In this document: positions 1 to 6,359 of the stretch, one piece after another | Layout: every line of letters begins with the position of its first letter | How positions within the stretch are numbered: the first letter of the stretch is position 1 | Assembly: GCA_023399035.1 (NCBI GenBank) | Contig: JAEWQX010000003.1 | Span: 1 to 11,259 of the forward strand | DNA length: 11,259 nucleotides | Reading direction: 5' to 3' | Source: Bacillota bacterium | GTDB lineage: Bacteria > Bacillota > Clostridia > Clostridiales > Clostridiaceae | Program-made: the position numbers and the translations under genes | The notes under the pieces: model-generated | Seen by the model: only the letters and a program-made list of their open reading frames with translations | What the model was told of the DNA's origin: nothing | Databases searched by the model: none

Positions 1-1
1 C

Positions 2-109
2 TTTAAAGGAATGAAGATTGATGGTCTTGCAATAGTATCAGCAATAATCGCTCAAAGTGATATATCTAAAGCCACAGAAGAGTTTAGAAATCTCTTCTTA
101 GAATTGTAG
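2..109 (+). CDS. thiE: Thiamine-phosphate synthase, C-terminal end (partial)
   Basis: This is the last 35 codons of a gene whose 5' part lies before the window, ending at TAG 107-109. The readable peptide contains KIDGLAIVSAIIAQSDISKA, which matches the end of the ThiE TIM barrel: the glycine-rich IDG(I/L)A(V/I)VSAI strand and phosphate-binding turn, followed by the final helix. ThiE joins HMP pyrophosphate and thiazole phosphate to make thiamine monophosphate in the cytosol. Only this terminal piece is visible, so the active-site residues cannot be checked. The identification rests on a short motif. No other thiamine gene is in the window. The reading frame directly after the stop belongs to an unrelated chemoreceptor tail. 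Confidence 0.6.
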   Translation, partial: FKGMKIDGLAIVSAIIAQSDISKATEEFRNLFLEL

Positions 110-282
110 TATTATTAGATGAAATATCTAATATATCTCAGAATGTAGCATCTGTTTCAGAAGAAGTGACAGCATCAGCTGAAGAGGTGACAGCAACTAT
201 GGATGAACTTACTGGATATGCAGATAAACTTAATAATATTGCAGAAAAACTTAAAGATGAGTTGAAAAAGTTTGAATTATAA
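88..282 (+). pseudogene. Chemoreceptor (MCP) 3'-terminal fragment
   Basis: The frame is open from 88 to the TAA at 280-282, with no plausible start codon or ribosome binding site. From about 112 the peptide is typical of the C-terminal helix of clostridial methyl-accepting chemotaxis proteins: DEISNISQNVASVSEEVTAS, then an EEVTATMDEL heptad pattern that includes likely methylation-type Glu pairs, and a charged KDELKKFEL end. The sensor, membrane segments, HAMP domain and signalling hairpin tip are all missing. Upstream sequence in another frame is the thiE end, so this is not a simple frameshift within one chemoreceptor. It is best read as a non-functional remnant left by a deletion or recombination that joined it to thiE around 90-112. 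An assembly error at the contig edge is the alternative. Confidence 0.7.
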
Positions 283-477
283 AATAGATATATTTTTTGA
301 ATTATAGGATTCTTTATTTTTTAGAATTTATATAGATTGCAGTGTATTAAACTAATTAATATGATTCTGTTACTAACAGGAACTGTTAAGAAGGATAGTG
401 CACTGTTTTTCTGTTTAAGAATATAAAAAATTGGTATATACTATATAATATAAATTATGTAAGAGAGAATGATAAAA
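283..477. other. Intergenic region before the small membrane protein and recQ
   Basis: AT-rich spacer with no supported gene. It holds a weak hairpin (309-313 pairing with 323-327) and a small 6-bp stem with a 3-nt loop (374-379 with 383-388, TAACAG/CTGTTA). Neither is a convincing terminator. A perfect TATAAT lies at 444-449, but no good -35 is found 15-19 bases upstream, so the promoter of the downstream pair is only tentatively placed. Confidence 0.4.
444..449 (+). promoter_or_regulatory. Possible -10 box for the small-membrane-protein/recQ unit
   Basis: TATAAT matches the sigma-A -10 consensus exactly and sits 34 bases before the chosen start at 478. The sequence 16-18 bases upstream (around 420-427) is A/T only and does not resemble TTGACA, and there is no extended TGn motif. 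In such AT-rich DNA a chance match is quite possible. Confidence 0.3.
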
Positions 478-651
478 ATGGATTTTTATAAGAACAAAGT
501 AGAGCCAATTATTTTGAAAAATCAAAAAACTATATGGATAGTAATATGTGTAGGATTATTTTTAAGTGCTTTTATTAATTATGCATGGATTATATCATTA
601 TTATGCTGTTTTTTTATAAAAGATGATGAAGAGGATAACTTAGTAAAATAA
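478..651 (+). CDS. Small single-span membrane protein upstream of recQ
   Basis: Encodes 57 residues of unrecognised family. It has a short basic N-terminus (MDFYKNKV... with several Lys), a continuous hydrophobic stretch at about residues 19-46 including a Cys-Cys pair, and an acidic tail with KDDEED. This suggests one long or two short membrane segments with the basic end inside. An in-frame ATG at 469 is also possible. The AGAGAG at 461-466 lies only 2 bases from it but 11 from the ATG at 478, so 478 is slightly favoured. The stop is 17 bases before the chosen recQ start, and the recQ ribosome binding site begins right at this stop, so the two genes are almost certainly co-transcribed. Function unknown. 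A chance open frame is unlikely given the membrane-protein composition and the tight spacing. Confidence 0.6.
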   Translation: MDFYKNKVEPIILKNQKTIWIVICVGLFLSAFINYAWIISLLCCFFIKDDEEDNLVK

Positions 652-652
652 G

Positions 653-662
653 AAAGGTGATT
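653..662 (+). promoter_or_regulatory. Ribosome binding site that decides the recQ start
   Basis: AAAGGTGATT includes AGGTGAT, complementary to the 16S rRNA 3' end beyond the usual GGAGG core. It covers the GTG at 657-659, which therefore cannot be its start codon, and it is well spaced for TTG 669-671. It begins immediately after the stop codon of the preceding gene (649-651), the usual arrangement for translational coupling. Confidence 0.6.
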
Positions 663-668
663 AGTATT

Positions 669-2429
669 TTGGATAATAGAGAGAAAATTTTTTATGTGCT
701 AAAGAAATATTATGGTTTTGATACTTTAAGAAGAGGTCAGTATGAAATTATCAACAGTATTTTAAGCTTACATGACACATTTTGTCTTATGCCTACAGGT
801 GGTGGAAAATCGCTTTGTTATCAAATTCCTGCAATATTGTTTCAAGGTATAACAATTGTAATTTCTCCACTAATTTCATTGATGAAAGATCAGGTAGATA
901 ATTTGACTGAAGCAGGTATTAAAGGCGCATACATAAATAGTACTCAAGATATGGACACAATAAAAAATATACTTCTTGAGGCATCTATGGGAGAATACAA
1001 AATAATATATGTTTCTCCTGAAAGACTTGAATCTAAGATATTTATCGATATGGTAAAGGATATTCACATTTCTCAAATTGCTATAGATGAAGCTCATTGT
1101 GTTTCACAGTGGGGACATGATTTTAGAAAGAGTTATCTTGGAATTTCTAAATTCTATGATATTTTAAAAAGTAAACCAGTTATATCAGCATTTACAGCAA
1201 CTGCAACTGAAGAAGTGCGTGAAGATTCTATCAGACTTTTAGGTTTAAAAAATCCTTTTATATATAAAGGTGATATTAACAGGGAAAATCTAAGGCTTAC
1301 TGTTTTAAAGGAAATAGATAAGCTTGAAGAATTAAAAGATATAATAAGAGAAAATGAAGATAAATCTGGAATAATATATTGTGCTTCCAGGAAAGAAGTA
1401 GATATGCTTCATTATTATTTAAGCGATTTAGGATATAATGTTGGAAAATATCATGGGGGCTTAAGTGATGAAGATAAGGAAAGATATCAGGAAGATTTCT
1501 TATATGAGAGAACAGATATAATAGCAGCTACTAATGCTTTTGGTATGGGGATAGATAAATCTAATATAAGGTATATAGTACATTTCACTCTTCCTCAGAA
1601 TATAGAATCCTATTATCAGGAAATTGGAAGAGGAGGAAGAGATGGAGAATTGTGCAAATGCTATTTATTTTACTCCGAAAGTGATATAAGCAGGGTAGAA
1701 TATATAATAAATAAGAGTTCATCAATGAACAGGAGAGAGGTTCAGCTCAGAAAGCTTCAGTCAATGATTGATTACTGTAATCTTCATGAATGTTATAGGA
1801 AGTTTATATTAAATTATTTTGGTAACGAGCGAAAGCTAAATTACTGTAATAACTGCAGCAACTGCTTAAATGATGATGAACTTAAGGATTTTACTCGCGA
1901 AAGTCAGATGATATTATCTACAGTATTCAGGACTCGCGAAAGATTTGGAATTTCCGTTTTGGTTGATATTTTAAGAGGATTTAAGGGTCCTAAGATAATA
2001 CAAAACAAGCTTGATACTGTTACTACATATGGAATAATGAAGGAGTATGGAAATGGATTTATAAAAGATCTAATAAAAAGCCTTCTTAATGAAGGATATG
2101 TTGATTTAAAAGAAGGAACATATTCAATGCTGAAGCTTAATGCTCGTTCAATGAAAGTATTAAAGGGGCAGGAAATAGTATTATTCAAGATTCTTGATAA
2201 CGATGAGCCTATATTAAATGAAGAGTTATTTGGAAAATTAAAGCAGTGGAGAAAGATGAAGTCCTATAAAGAAAATATAAGACCATACATAATTTTTTCA
2301 GATGCAACTTTAACAGCCATATGTAATACAAAGCCAAAGAATCTTCAAGAATTAATGGAAATACGCGGAGTAGGAGAAAAGAAAATCAAGGCATATGGAA
2401 ATGAAATAATAAAATTAATCAATGAATAG
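669..2429 (+). CDS. recQ: ATP-dependent DNA helicase RecQ
   Basis: A cytosolic 3'-5' SF2 DNA helicase acting in recombination and fork repair, 586 residues and essentially full length. Helicase motifs appear in order: Walker A PTGGGKS with Lys47, the DEAH box at 140-143 within DEAHCVSQWGHDFR (aromatic-rich loop), SAFTATAT at 173-180, NAFGMGIDK, and the arginine-finger motif QEIGRGGRDG near 316-326. The zinc site is Cys375 plus the CNNCSNC cluster (393, 396, 399). A winged-helix RQC region follows, and an HRDC domain (about 505-586, with PYIIFSDATL and IRGVGEKK) closes the protein. The frame opens at GTG 657, but AAAGGTGATT (653-662), which contains a near-perfect anti-16S match, overlaps that codon and stands 7-8 bases before TTG 669, so TTG 669 is chosen. 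It is coupled to the small membrane gene upstream. Nothing appears degraded. Confidence 0.95.
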   Translation: MDNREKIFYVLKKYYGFDTLRRGQYEIINSILSLHDTFCLMPTGGGKSLCYQIPAILFQGITIVISPLISLMKDQVDNLTEAGIKGAYINSTQDMDTIKNILLEASMGEYKIIYVSPERLESKIFIDMVKDIHISQIAIDEAHCVSQWGHDFRKSYLGISKFYDILKSKPVISAFTATATEEVREDSIRLLGLKNPFIYKGDINRENLRLTVLKEIDKLEELKDIIRENEDKSGIIYCASRKEVDMLHYYLSDLGYNVGKYHGGLSDEDKERYQEDFLYERTDIIAATNAFGMGIDKSNIRYIVHFTLPQNIESYYQEIGRGGRDGELCKCYLFYSESDISRVEYIINKSSSMNRREVQLRKLQSMIDYCNLHECYRKFILNYFGNERKLNYCNNCSNCLNDDELKDFTRESQMILSTVFRTRERFGISVLVDILRGFKGPKIIQNKLDTVTTYGIMKEYGNGFIKDLIKSLLNEGYVDLKEGTYSMLKLNARSMKVLKGQEIVLFKILDNDEPILNEELFGKLKQWRKMKSYKENIRPYIIFSDATLTAICNTKPKNLQELMEIRGVGEKKIKAYGNEIIKLINE

Positions 2430-2471
2430 TAAAAATAAGATTTTAATTTTATAAAAGTCAAGAGGTTGTTT

Positions 2472-2518
2472 AAAAGCATCTCAGGGAGAAATCTGAAGAT
2501 TCCCTGAGATGCTTTTTT
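2472..2518. terminator. Bidirectional terminator between recQ and the PHP gene
   Basis: A perfect 16-bp stem (2472-2487 with 2501-2516, AAAAGCATCTCAGGGA and its complement) has a 13-nt loop and a T run at 2513-2518. The A/T-flanked stem can serve both convergent genes: six Ts on the plus strand, and TTTTAAAC on the minus strand. The stop codon of the minus-strand PHP gene (2517-2519) lies in the T tract. Confidence 0.9.
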
Positions 2519-3209
2519 ATACATAGGACAAATTGGATTTTTTTATAAAGTCACATATTTCAGATTCATTTAAGTATACATCTCCAATGAGTCCATGAGA
2601 TCTATATTTTTCGTGGCATATATGAAAATCAGAACCAGCTGTATAGAATATATTTTTTTGTCTAGCTATATTTATAAAAAAATTAGTGTCATTTTCAGTA
2701 TTTGAAAAATATTTTGCTTCAATACCATCAAAGTCAAGTTTTATTATTTCCTTGAAATCATCGCGTGATAAAAGGACAGGATGAGCTAAAACAACATTTG
2801 CACCAAAGAATTTTAAAATTTCAATTCCATTTTCAACACAGATCTTATCACGTCTATAGTAAGTATTGAGATAACCATGGAGAAGCTTTCTGACAGAATC
2901 TATTTTATGATTTTTAATACAGCTTAAAACTTGGATTAGAAGTTCATCATTATAGCTGTCATCTTTAAAATATCCTAAAATATGAACCCGTGTATTGTTA
3001 TATCTTGTTGATAATTCAACACCAGGGATAACTTTTATTCCAATATCATTGCCACGCTTTATAGCTTCATCTAATCCAGAAGTTGTATTGTGATCTGTTA
3101 AAGCCATTATATCTATATTTCTTTTTTTTGCTAAGGTTACTACTTGGCTAGGAGTACAGTTTCCATCTGAAGCAGTGGAATGAATGTGAAAATCACCTTT
3201 CTTATACAT
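2517..3209 (-). CDS. PHP-domain phosphoesterase (YciV/RNase AM-like)
   Basis: A 230-residue cytosolic metal-dependent phosphoesterase of the PHP family. The metal ligands are all visible: DFHIHSTASDG (His8, His10, Asp15), ALTDHNT (Asp39, His40), PGVELST (Glu65), VHILGY (His76), VLAHP (His143) and AGSDFH (Asp194, His196). Known relatives hydrolyse 3',5'-nucleotide bisphosphates or trim short RNA ends. The exact substrate here is inferred only. At 230 residues it is compact, with a short region between the His76 and His143 motifs. The frame extends upstream through a hydrophobic stretch, but AGGAG (3222-3218) sits 8 bases before the ATG at 3209, which fixes the start. It converges on recQ and is transcribed alone. 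Confidence 0.88.
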   Translation of the reverse strand: MYKKGDFHIHSTASDGNCTPSQVVTLAKKRNIDIMALTDHNTTSGLDEAIKRGNDIGIKVIPGVELSTRYNNTRVHILGYFKDDSYNDELLIQVLSCIKNHKIDSVRKLLHGYLNTYYRRDKICVENGIEILKFFGANVVLAHPVLLSRDDFKEIIKLDFDGIEAKYFSNTENDTNFFINIARQKNIFYTAGSDFHICHEKYRSHGLIGDVYLNESEICDFIKKSNLSYV

Positions 3210-3408
3210 TATTAAAACTCCTAAATAAAAAATACAAAATGTTATGCATTTTAATATATGAAGTATGCTGCTTAGTAGGAACAAATTTATTTATATATTT
3301 TTGAAAAATAATAATTCATATTAAAAAGTAGTATGTAAAAATGGAATATAAATGAAGAAATAATGCTTTTATATTATTGAAAAGATCATTATTATATAAA
3401 AAAATTGT
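3210..3408. other. AT-rich upstream region of the PHP gene
   Basis: Very AT-rich sequence between the PHP start and the doubtful frame at 3409. It must hold the minus-strand PHP promoter. The best candidate is a weak one: TTGTTC (3284-3279) with a TATATT about 20 bases further on, too widely spaced to annotate separately. No gene or RNA structure is apparent. Confidence 0.4.
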
Positions 3409-3594
3409 ATGGGTTACCCTTGGTACTACGGGGATTGGACAATATCCTATTGGAAATTGCACAAGTTGTATAGTTATCTGGAGGTATATATAGATAATCT
3501 GCTTTCTCGTAGTGAGACAAGGATTATAAAATGTTTAAATATGTCGAATGCATGTTACCATAAATGCATAGGTTGCTTGAAGAAATTTGAATAA
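3409..3594 (+). other. Doubtful 61-codon open frame or unexplained higher-complexity stretch
   Basis: An ATG-started frame encodes 61 residues beginning MGYPWYYGDWTISYWKLHKL and ending in a Cys-containing basic tail (CYHKCIGCLKK). There is no ribosome binding site before the ATG, only an A/T run, and I recognise no family. The first 90 bases are less AT-rich than the flanks. The other frames also read for a while without a stop, so the coding signal is weak. The promoter of the next gene overlaps the last codons. It may be a decayed gene fragment, a non-coding element or chance. I would not assign it as a protein gene without homologues. Confidence 0.2.
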
Positions 3595-3616
3595 ATGAAA
3601 AAGAATCTTATATAAA
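3587..3616 (+). promoter_or_regulatory. Probable sigma-A promoter of the CAP-domain gene
   Basis: TTGAAT (3587-3592) and TATAAA (3611-3616) are separated by 18 bases and resemble TTGACA/TATAAT. Transcription would begin near 3623, giving a leader of about 45 bases before the ATG at 3667. This places the doubtful 3409-3594 frame upstream of the transcript. Confidence 0.5.
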
Positions 3617-3666
3617 GGATTAAGTGAGATCTGGCAATTAATATGTACACAGGGGGAGAAAAACTA

Positions 3667-5037
3667 ATGAAGAAGACTTTTTTAAAGAAGATAATAAGTG
3701 CAGGAGTTGTGGCGGCAACAATAGGTACTTTAGTTCCATTAGGAGTATCTGCGCACAGGAAAATAGGAACTTTAAATACGAATCAGGCTGAGGATAATAC
3801 ATTGAGTGATTATAATGACAATACTGTAGCTAATGAATCAGAAACTATATCAAGTACTACTAATAATAGCGAAGCTAAAACTGAATTGAATGATGATAAT
3901 AACAATGAAACATTGAATTACAGTAATAAGTGTGGAGTTAAGAAAAAAGGATGGGTCAATATAGATGATGTCTGGTATTATTTTGATAAAAACGGTAATG
4001 TAAAAACTGGATGGATAAAAGACCATGGAAGAATATACTATGCTGACAGCACTGGAGCAAGGCAGACTGGTGTAATTAAAATATCAGGAAAAGTTTATTA
4101 TTTTAATAAATCAGGTGTAATGCAGACGGGAAGAGTTAAAATTGGAGGCAAAATTTATAAGTTTGCACGAAATGGGCAAGCTGTAGGAGAGAGAATACCT
4201 GCTTTTGAAAAAGAATTTGACTCAAATAATAATTTGGTAAAACCAGATAATGAAATAAATAGTGGAAACAATTCAGATTCAAATAATTCAAATGGAAATG
4301 AAGATCTAGATAATAATATAGAAAAACCAGACAATACAGATAAGCCAAGTGATACAGAAAAACCAGACGATAACATACAGGGCGGTGGAAATGATACAGA
4401 GGTACCAGATAACTCTGAAGATAACAATGATACCGTAAATAAACCAGATAATTCAGAAGGAAATCAAGATAACAATGGTACTGTAAATAAACCAGATAAT
4501 TCAGAAGGAAATCAAGATAATAATGGTACTGTGAATAAACCTGGTAATTCACAAGGAACCCAAGGTTCAACAGGAGAAAATAATTCTTCAAATAACAGTG
4601 GCAGCACACATGTAGAAGGATTACCTGTTATAACAGAAAAGTATAAAGTAACAGTTCAAAGCAGTGCTGAAAATAAGATCCTTGAGTTAATGAATCAAAA
4701 GAGAACAGAAGCAGGACTTAAACCGCTAACAATGGACAATACATTATTAAGTGTTGCAAGATATAAGAGTAACCATATGATTCAAAATGGATATTTCAGT
4801 CATACAAATCCTGATGGAACTACTTGGACTAACTGGCTTAAAGATATAGGGTATAAATATACTGCAACAGGGGAGAATATTGCATATAACAGCTATGATC
4901 CAGTAGAATTATTTAACCAATGGTGGAATTCTTCAGGTCATAGAGAAAATATGATGAATCCTTCATATACTAAAGTAGGTATAGGTGTAGTATATGGAAA
5001 CGGAAAGTACATGGGAACACAGACATTTGCAGGCTAA
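3667..5037 (+). CDS. Secreted CAP/SCP-domain protein with cell-wall-binding repeats
   Basis: A 456-residue exported protein. Residues 1-29 form a signal peptide (basic MKKTFLKK, hydrophobic core, LGVSA cleavage). After an Asn/Asp/Thr-rich stretch come choline-binding-type repeats at about 95-173 (GWVNIDDVWYYFDKNGNVKTG and two to three more Gly/aromatic units), which anchor related proteins to the wall. A low-complexity linker (about 174-330) includes two near-identical 16-residue repeats. The C-terminal CAP domain (about 335-456) is YkwD-like, with His379 (YFSHTNPDG), Glu403 (TGENIA) and His424 (SSGHRENMMNP) in the conserved cleft. The role of bacterial CAP domains is poorly known; spore or wall functions have been suggested. 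The start is set by GGGGGAG (3652-3658), 8 bases before ATG 3667, not by the ATG at 3643. It is a single-gene unit with its own promoter and terminator. Confidence 0.92.
   Translation: MKKTFLKKIISAGVVAATIGTLVPLGVSAHRKIGTLNTNQAEDNTLSDYNDNTVANESETISSTTNNSEAKTELNDDNNNETLNYSNKCGVKKKGWVNIDDVWYYFDKNGNVKTGWIKDHGRIYYADSTGARQTGVIKISGKVYYFNKSGVMQTGRVKIGGKIYKFARNGQAVGERIPAFEKEFDSNNNLVKPDNEINSGNNSDSNNSNGNEDLDNNIEKPDNTDKPSDTEKPDDNIQGGGNDTEVPDNSEDNNDTVNKPDNSEGNQDNNGTVNKPDNSEGNQDNNGTVNKPGNSQGTQGSTGENNSSNNSGSTHVEGLPVITEKYKVTVQSSAENKILELMNQKRTEAGLKPLTMDNTLLSVARYKSNHMIQNGYFSHTNPDGTTWTNWLKDIGYKYTATGENIAYNSYDPVELFNQWWNSSGHRENMMNPSYTKVGIGVVYGNGKYMGTQTFAG
4441..4536 (+). repeat. Two 48-bp tandem repeats in the CAP protein linker
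   Basis: Units 4441-4488 and 4489-4536 differ at two bases, both silent, and encode KPDNSEGNQDNNGTVN twice. A shorter diverged unit precedes them (from about 4405) and another follows (4537 to about 4566, KPGNSQGTQG). This is the pattern of in-frame slippage expanding a flexible wall-spanning linker, so the copy number probably varies between strains. Confidence 0.9.
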
Positions 5038-5050
5038 TTAAAAATTAAGT

Positions 5051-5105
5051 AAAATTGCTTCCTAGATTATAAATTTTAAGATTTATATATCTGGGAAGTA
5101 ATTTT
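5051..5105. terminator. Terminator between the CAP gene and the convergent YbaK operon
   Basis: Arms 5051-5067 and 5089-5105 form a 17-bp stem with two G-U pairs and a 21-nt AT-rich loop. The stem ends in AAAATT/AATTTT, giving T-rich tails in both directions. It lies just after the CAP gene stop and 83 bases beyond the YbaK gene stop, so it probably serves both. Confidence 0.75.
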
Positions 5106-5187
5106 ATAAATATATATTGAGGCTTATGAAAATAAATAGAGCTCAATTATTTTATAATTAGAATAGATCTTTAATGCAGTTTATTCA

Positions 5188-5661
5188 CTAATTTGAAGAC
5201 TTACATACATCTACCCATTTAATGCAGTTTGAGATGTGAAACAATTCATCGCATGTAAGTTCTATAGCTGAATTTGAAGTACCACAGGCAGGAAAGACTG
5301 TATTGAATCTTTTTAACGATTCATCTAAATAAACTTTTGCATTTTCAGGATTTGCAAAAGGACATACACCTCCTACAGGGTGGCCTGTATATTGCTCAAC
5401 TTCATTAAAGTTTAACATTTTTGCTTTTAAACCAAATTCTTGTTTGAATTTAGAATTATCAATTTTAGTATCACCGGCAGCCACAAGTAATATACATCCA
5501 TCATCTTTACTTTTAAAAGATATTGTTTTTGCAATTCTTGCTGGTTCAACATCCAAAGCCTGGGCAGCAAGTTCAACAGTTGCACTTGAAACATTAAATT
5601 CCTGTACAAATATATCTTTATTGTATTTCTTTAAAAATTGTTTTACAATTTCAATTGACAT
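5188..5661 (-). CDS. ybaK: YbaK/EbsC-family aminoacyl-tRNA deacylase
   Basis: A 157-residue, single-domain cytosolic protein. Family members hydrolyse mischarged aminoacyl-tRNAs in trans (for example Cys-tRNA-Pro), or resemble the editing domain of prolyl-tRNA synthetase. Visible motifs are AKTISFK with the conserved Lys45 near the start of the fold, GHPVGGVCPF at 93-102, and ACGTSNSAIEL at 125-135. Length and motif order fit a complete enzyme. Which tRNA it edits cannot be told from sequence. The frame opens at GTG 5670, but AGGAAG (5675-5670) is 8 bases before ATG 5661 and covers that GTG, so ATG is chosen. That ribosome binding site overlaps the stop of the upstream HutD-family gene, giving a 12-base gap and near-certain co-transcription. 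Confidence 0.88.
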   Translation of the reverse strand: MSIEIVKQFLKKYNKDIFVQEFNVSSATVELAAQALDVEPARIAKTISFKSKDDGCILLVAAGDTKIDNSKFKQEFGLKAKMLNFNEVEQYTGHPVGGVCPFANPENAKVYLDESLKRFNTVFPACGTSNSAIELTCDELFHISNCIKWVDVCKSSN

Positions 5662-5673
5662 AAAAATCACTTC

Positions 5674-6294
5674 CTATTTATATTTAAAAATAGCACATAA
5701 AACTAAATCAACATTATCTGATTCAGAATTTCTTAATTCTATATGAGGAATCACATCAGAATTTATAATATCTATACATAATAAATCACCTTTATTAATA
5801 TCAAAATGATTATCATCTATATGAACTTTTGCATTTCTATTTAAAGGATGTATGCATACTGCAATAGGAATGCTGTTTTCTGGATATGTAAACTTAAAAT
5901 GTGATGTGTTTTCCTTCATAATATTGATATGATTTAAAGTTCCATCATAATCTTCTCTTGTCATTAAATTTAGGACTGAACAGCGGCCTTTTGTAGTTGT
6001 TGTCCAATCTCCCATGAAGAAGTCCTGATTAAATGGCTTTAATAATTTTGAATATCTGTCTTTGTGGGATAAAGTCATTTCACCATCTGTTACCATCAAG
6101 TGTCTTTTAATATCAGGTAGACTGCTGAAAGTAGAAGTGTCTATATCTATTTTTGCACATCCAATTCTCCATAAAAAGTTTCTGTCTGCAAATGACGAGC
6201 CATTTGGATATGTGATAAGTTCTGCTGCCATACCTCCAGACCAGTATGTTGGAGTGTAACACGTATTTTTAATTAATCTTATGCTATAGTCCAA
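5674..6294 (-). CDS. HutD/Ves-family cupin protein
   Basis: A 206-residue cytosolic protein matching the HutD/Ves family: TYWSGGMAAEL near the N-terminus, FLWRIGCAKI, LPDIKRHLMVTDGEMTL (first cupin half), GDWTTTT, VLNLMTRED and a second beta-rich half. HutD proteins often accompany histidine-utilisation genes, and E. coli Ves is a stress- or cold-related relative, but the biochemical role is not settled. No hut gene is present here; the partner is a tRNA-editing enzyme instead. The start is TTG 6294: TGGAGGT (6307-6301) stands 6 bases before it. It is the first gene of a two-gene minus-strand operon, with a palindrome over its likely promoter. Confidence 0.85.
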   Translation of the reverse strand: MDYSIRLIKNTCYTPTYWSGGMAAELITYPNGSSFADRNFLWRIGCAKIDIDTSTFSSLPDIKRHLMVTDGEMTLSHKDRYSKLLKPFNQDFFMGDWTTTTKGRCSVLNLMTREDYDGTLNHINIMKENTSHFKFTYPENSIPIAVCIHPLNRNAKVHIDDNHFDINKGDLLCIDIINSDVIPHIELRNSESDNVDLVLCAIFKYK

Positions 6295-6326
6295 AATAAA
6301 ACCTCCAATAATATTATTTTTTATTT

Positions 6327-6359
6327 ATTATAACACTAAATGTAGAAATTTTACATTTA
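6327..6359 (-). promoter_or_regulatory. Promoter and palindromic operator of the HutD-YbaK operon
   Basis: On the minus strand a TATAAT -10 lies at 6332-6327, 33 bases before the TTG start, with a weak TGTAAA 17 bases further upstream as the -35. A 23-bp inverted repeat, TAAATGTA-N7-TACATTTA (6337-6344 with 6352-6359), lies across the -35 and spacer. The placement is that of a repressor operator. The half-site is not one I can assign to a named regulator; a MarR- or GntR-type dimer is a guess. Confidence 0.5.

Noticed and set aside
374..388. Small TAACAG/CTGTTA hairpin before the recQ unit as a terminator or operator
   Set aside because: Only 6 bp with a 3-nt loop and no T run; such stems are expected by chance.
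1904..2188. Minus-strand open frame within recQ
   Set aside because: It lies wholly inside a well-supported RecQ region and has no ribosome binding site or recognisable motif.
3210..3284. Hydrophobic N-terminal extension of the PHP protein that looks like a membrane anchor
   Set aside because: No ribosome binding site supports the upstream start, while AGGAG is ideally spaced for ATG 3209, right before the canonical first metal motif.
4136..4609. Minus-strand open frames inside the CAP gene linker, rich in Leu/Tyr/His
   Set aside because: They mirror the Asn/Asp/Pro-rich low-complexity codons of the real gene on the plus strand; no start signal or family features.
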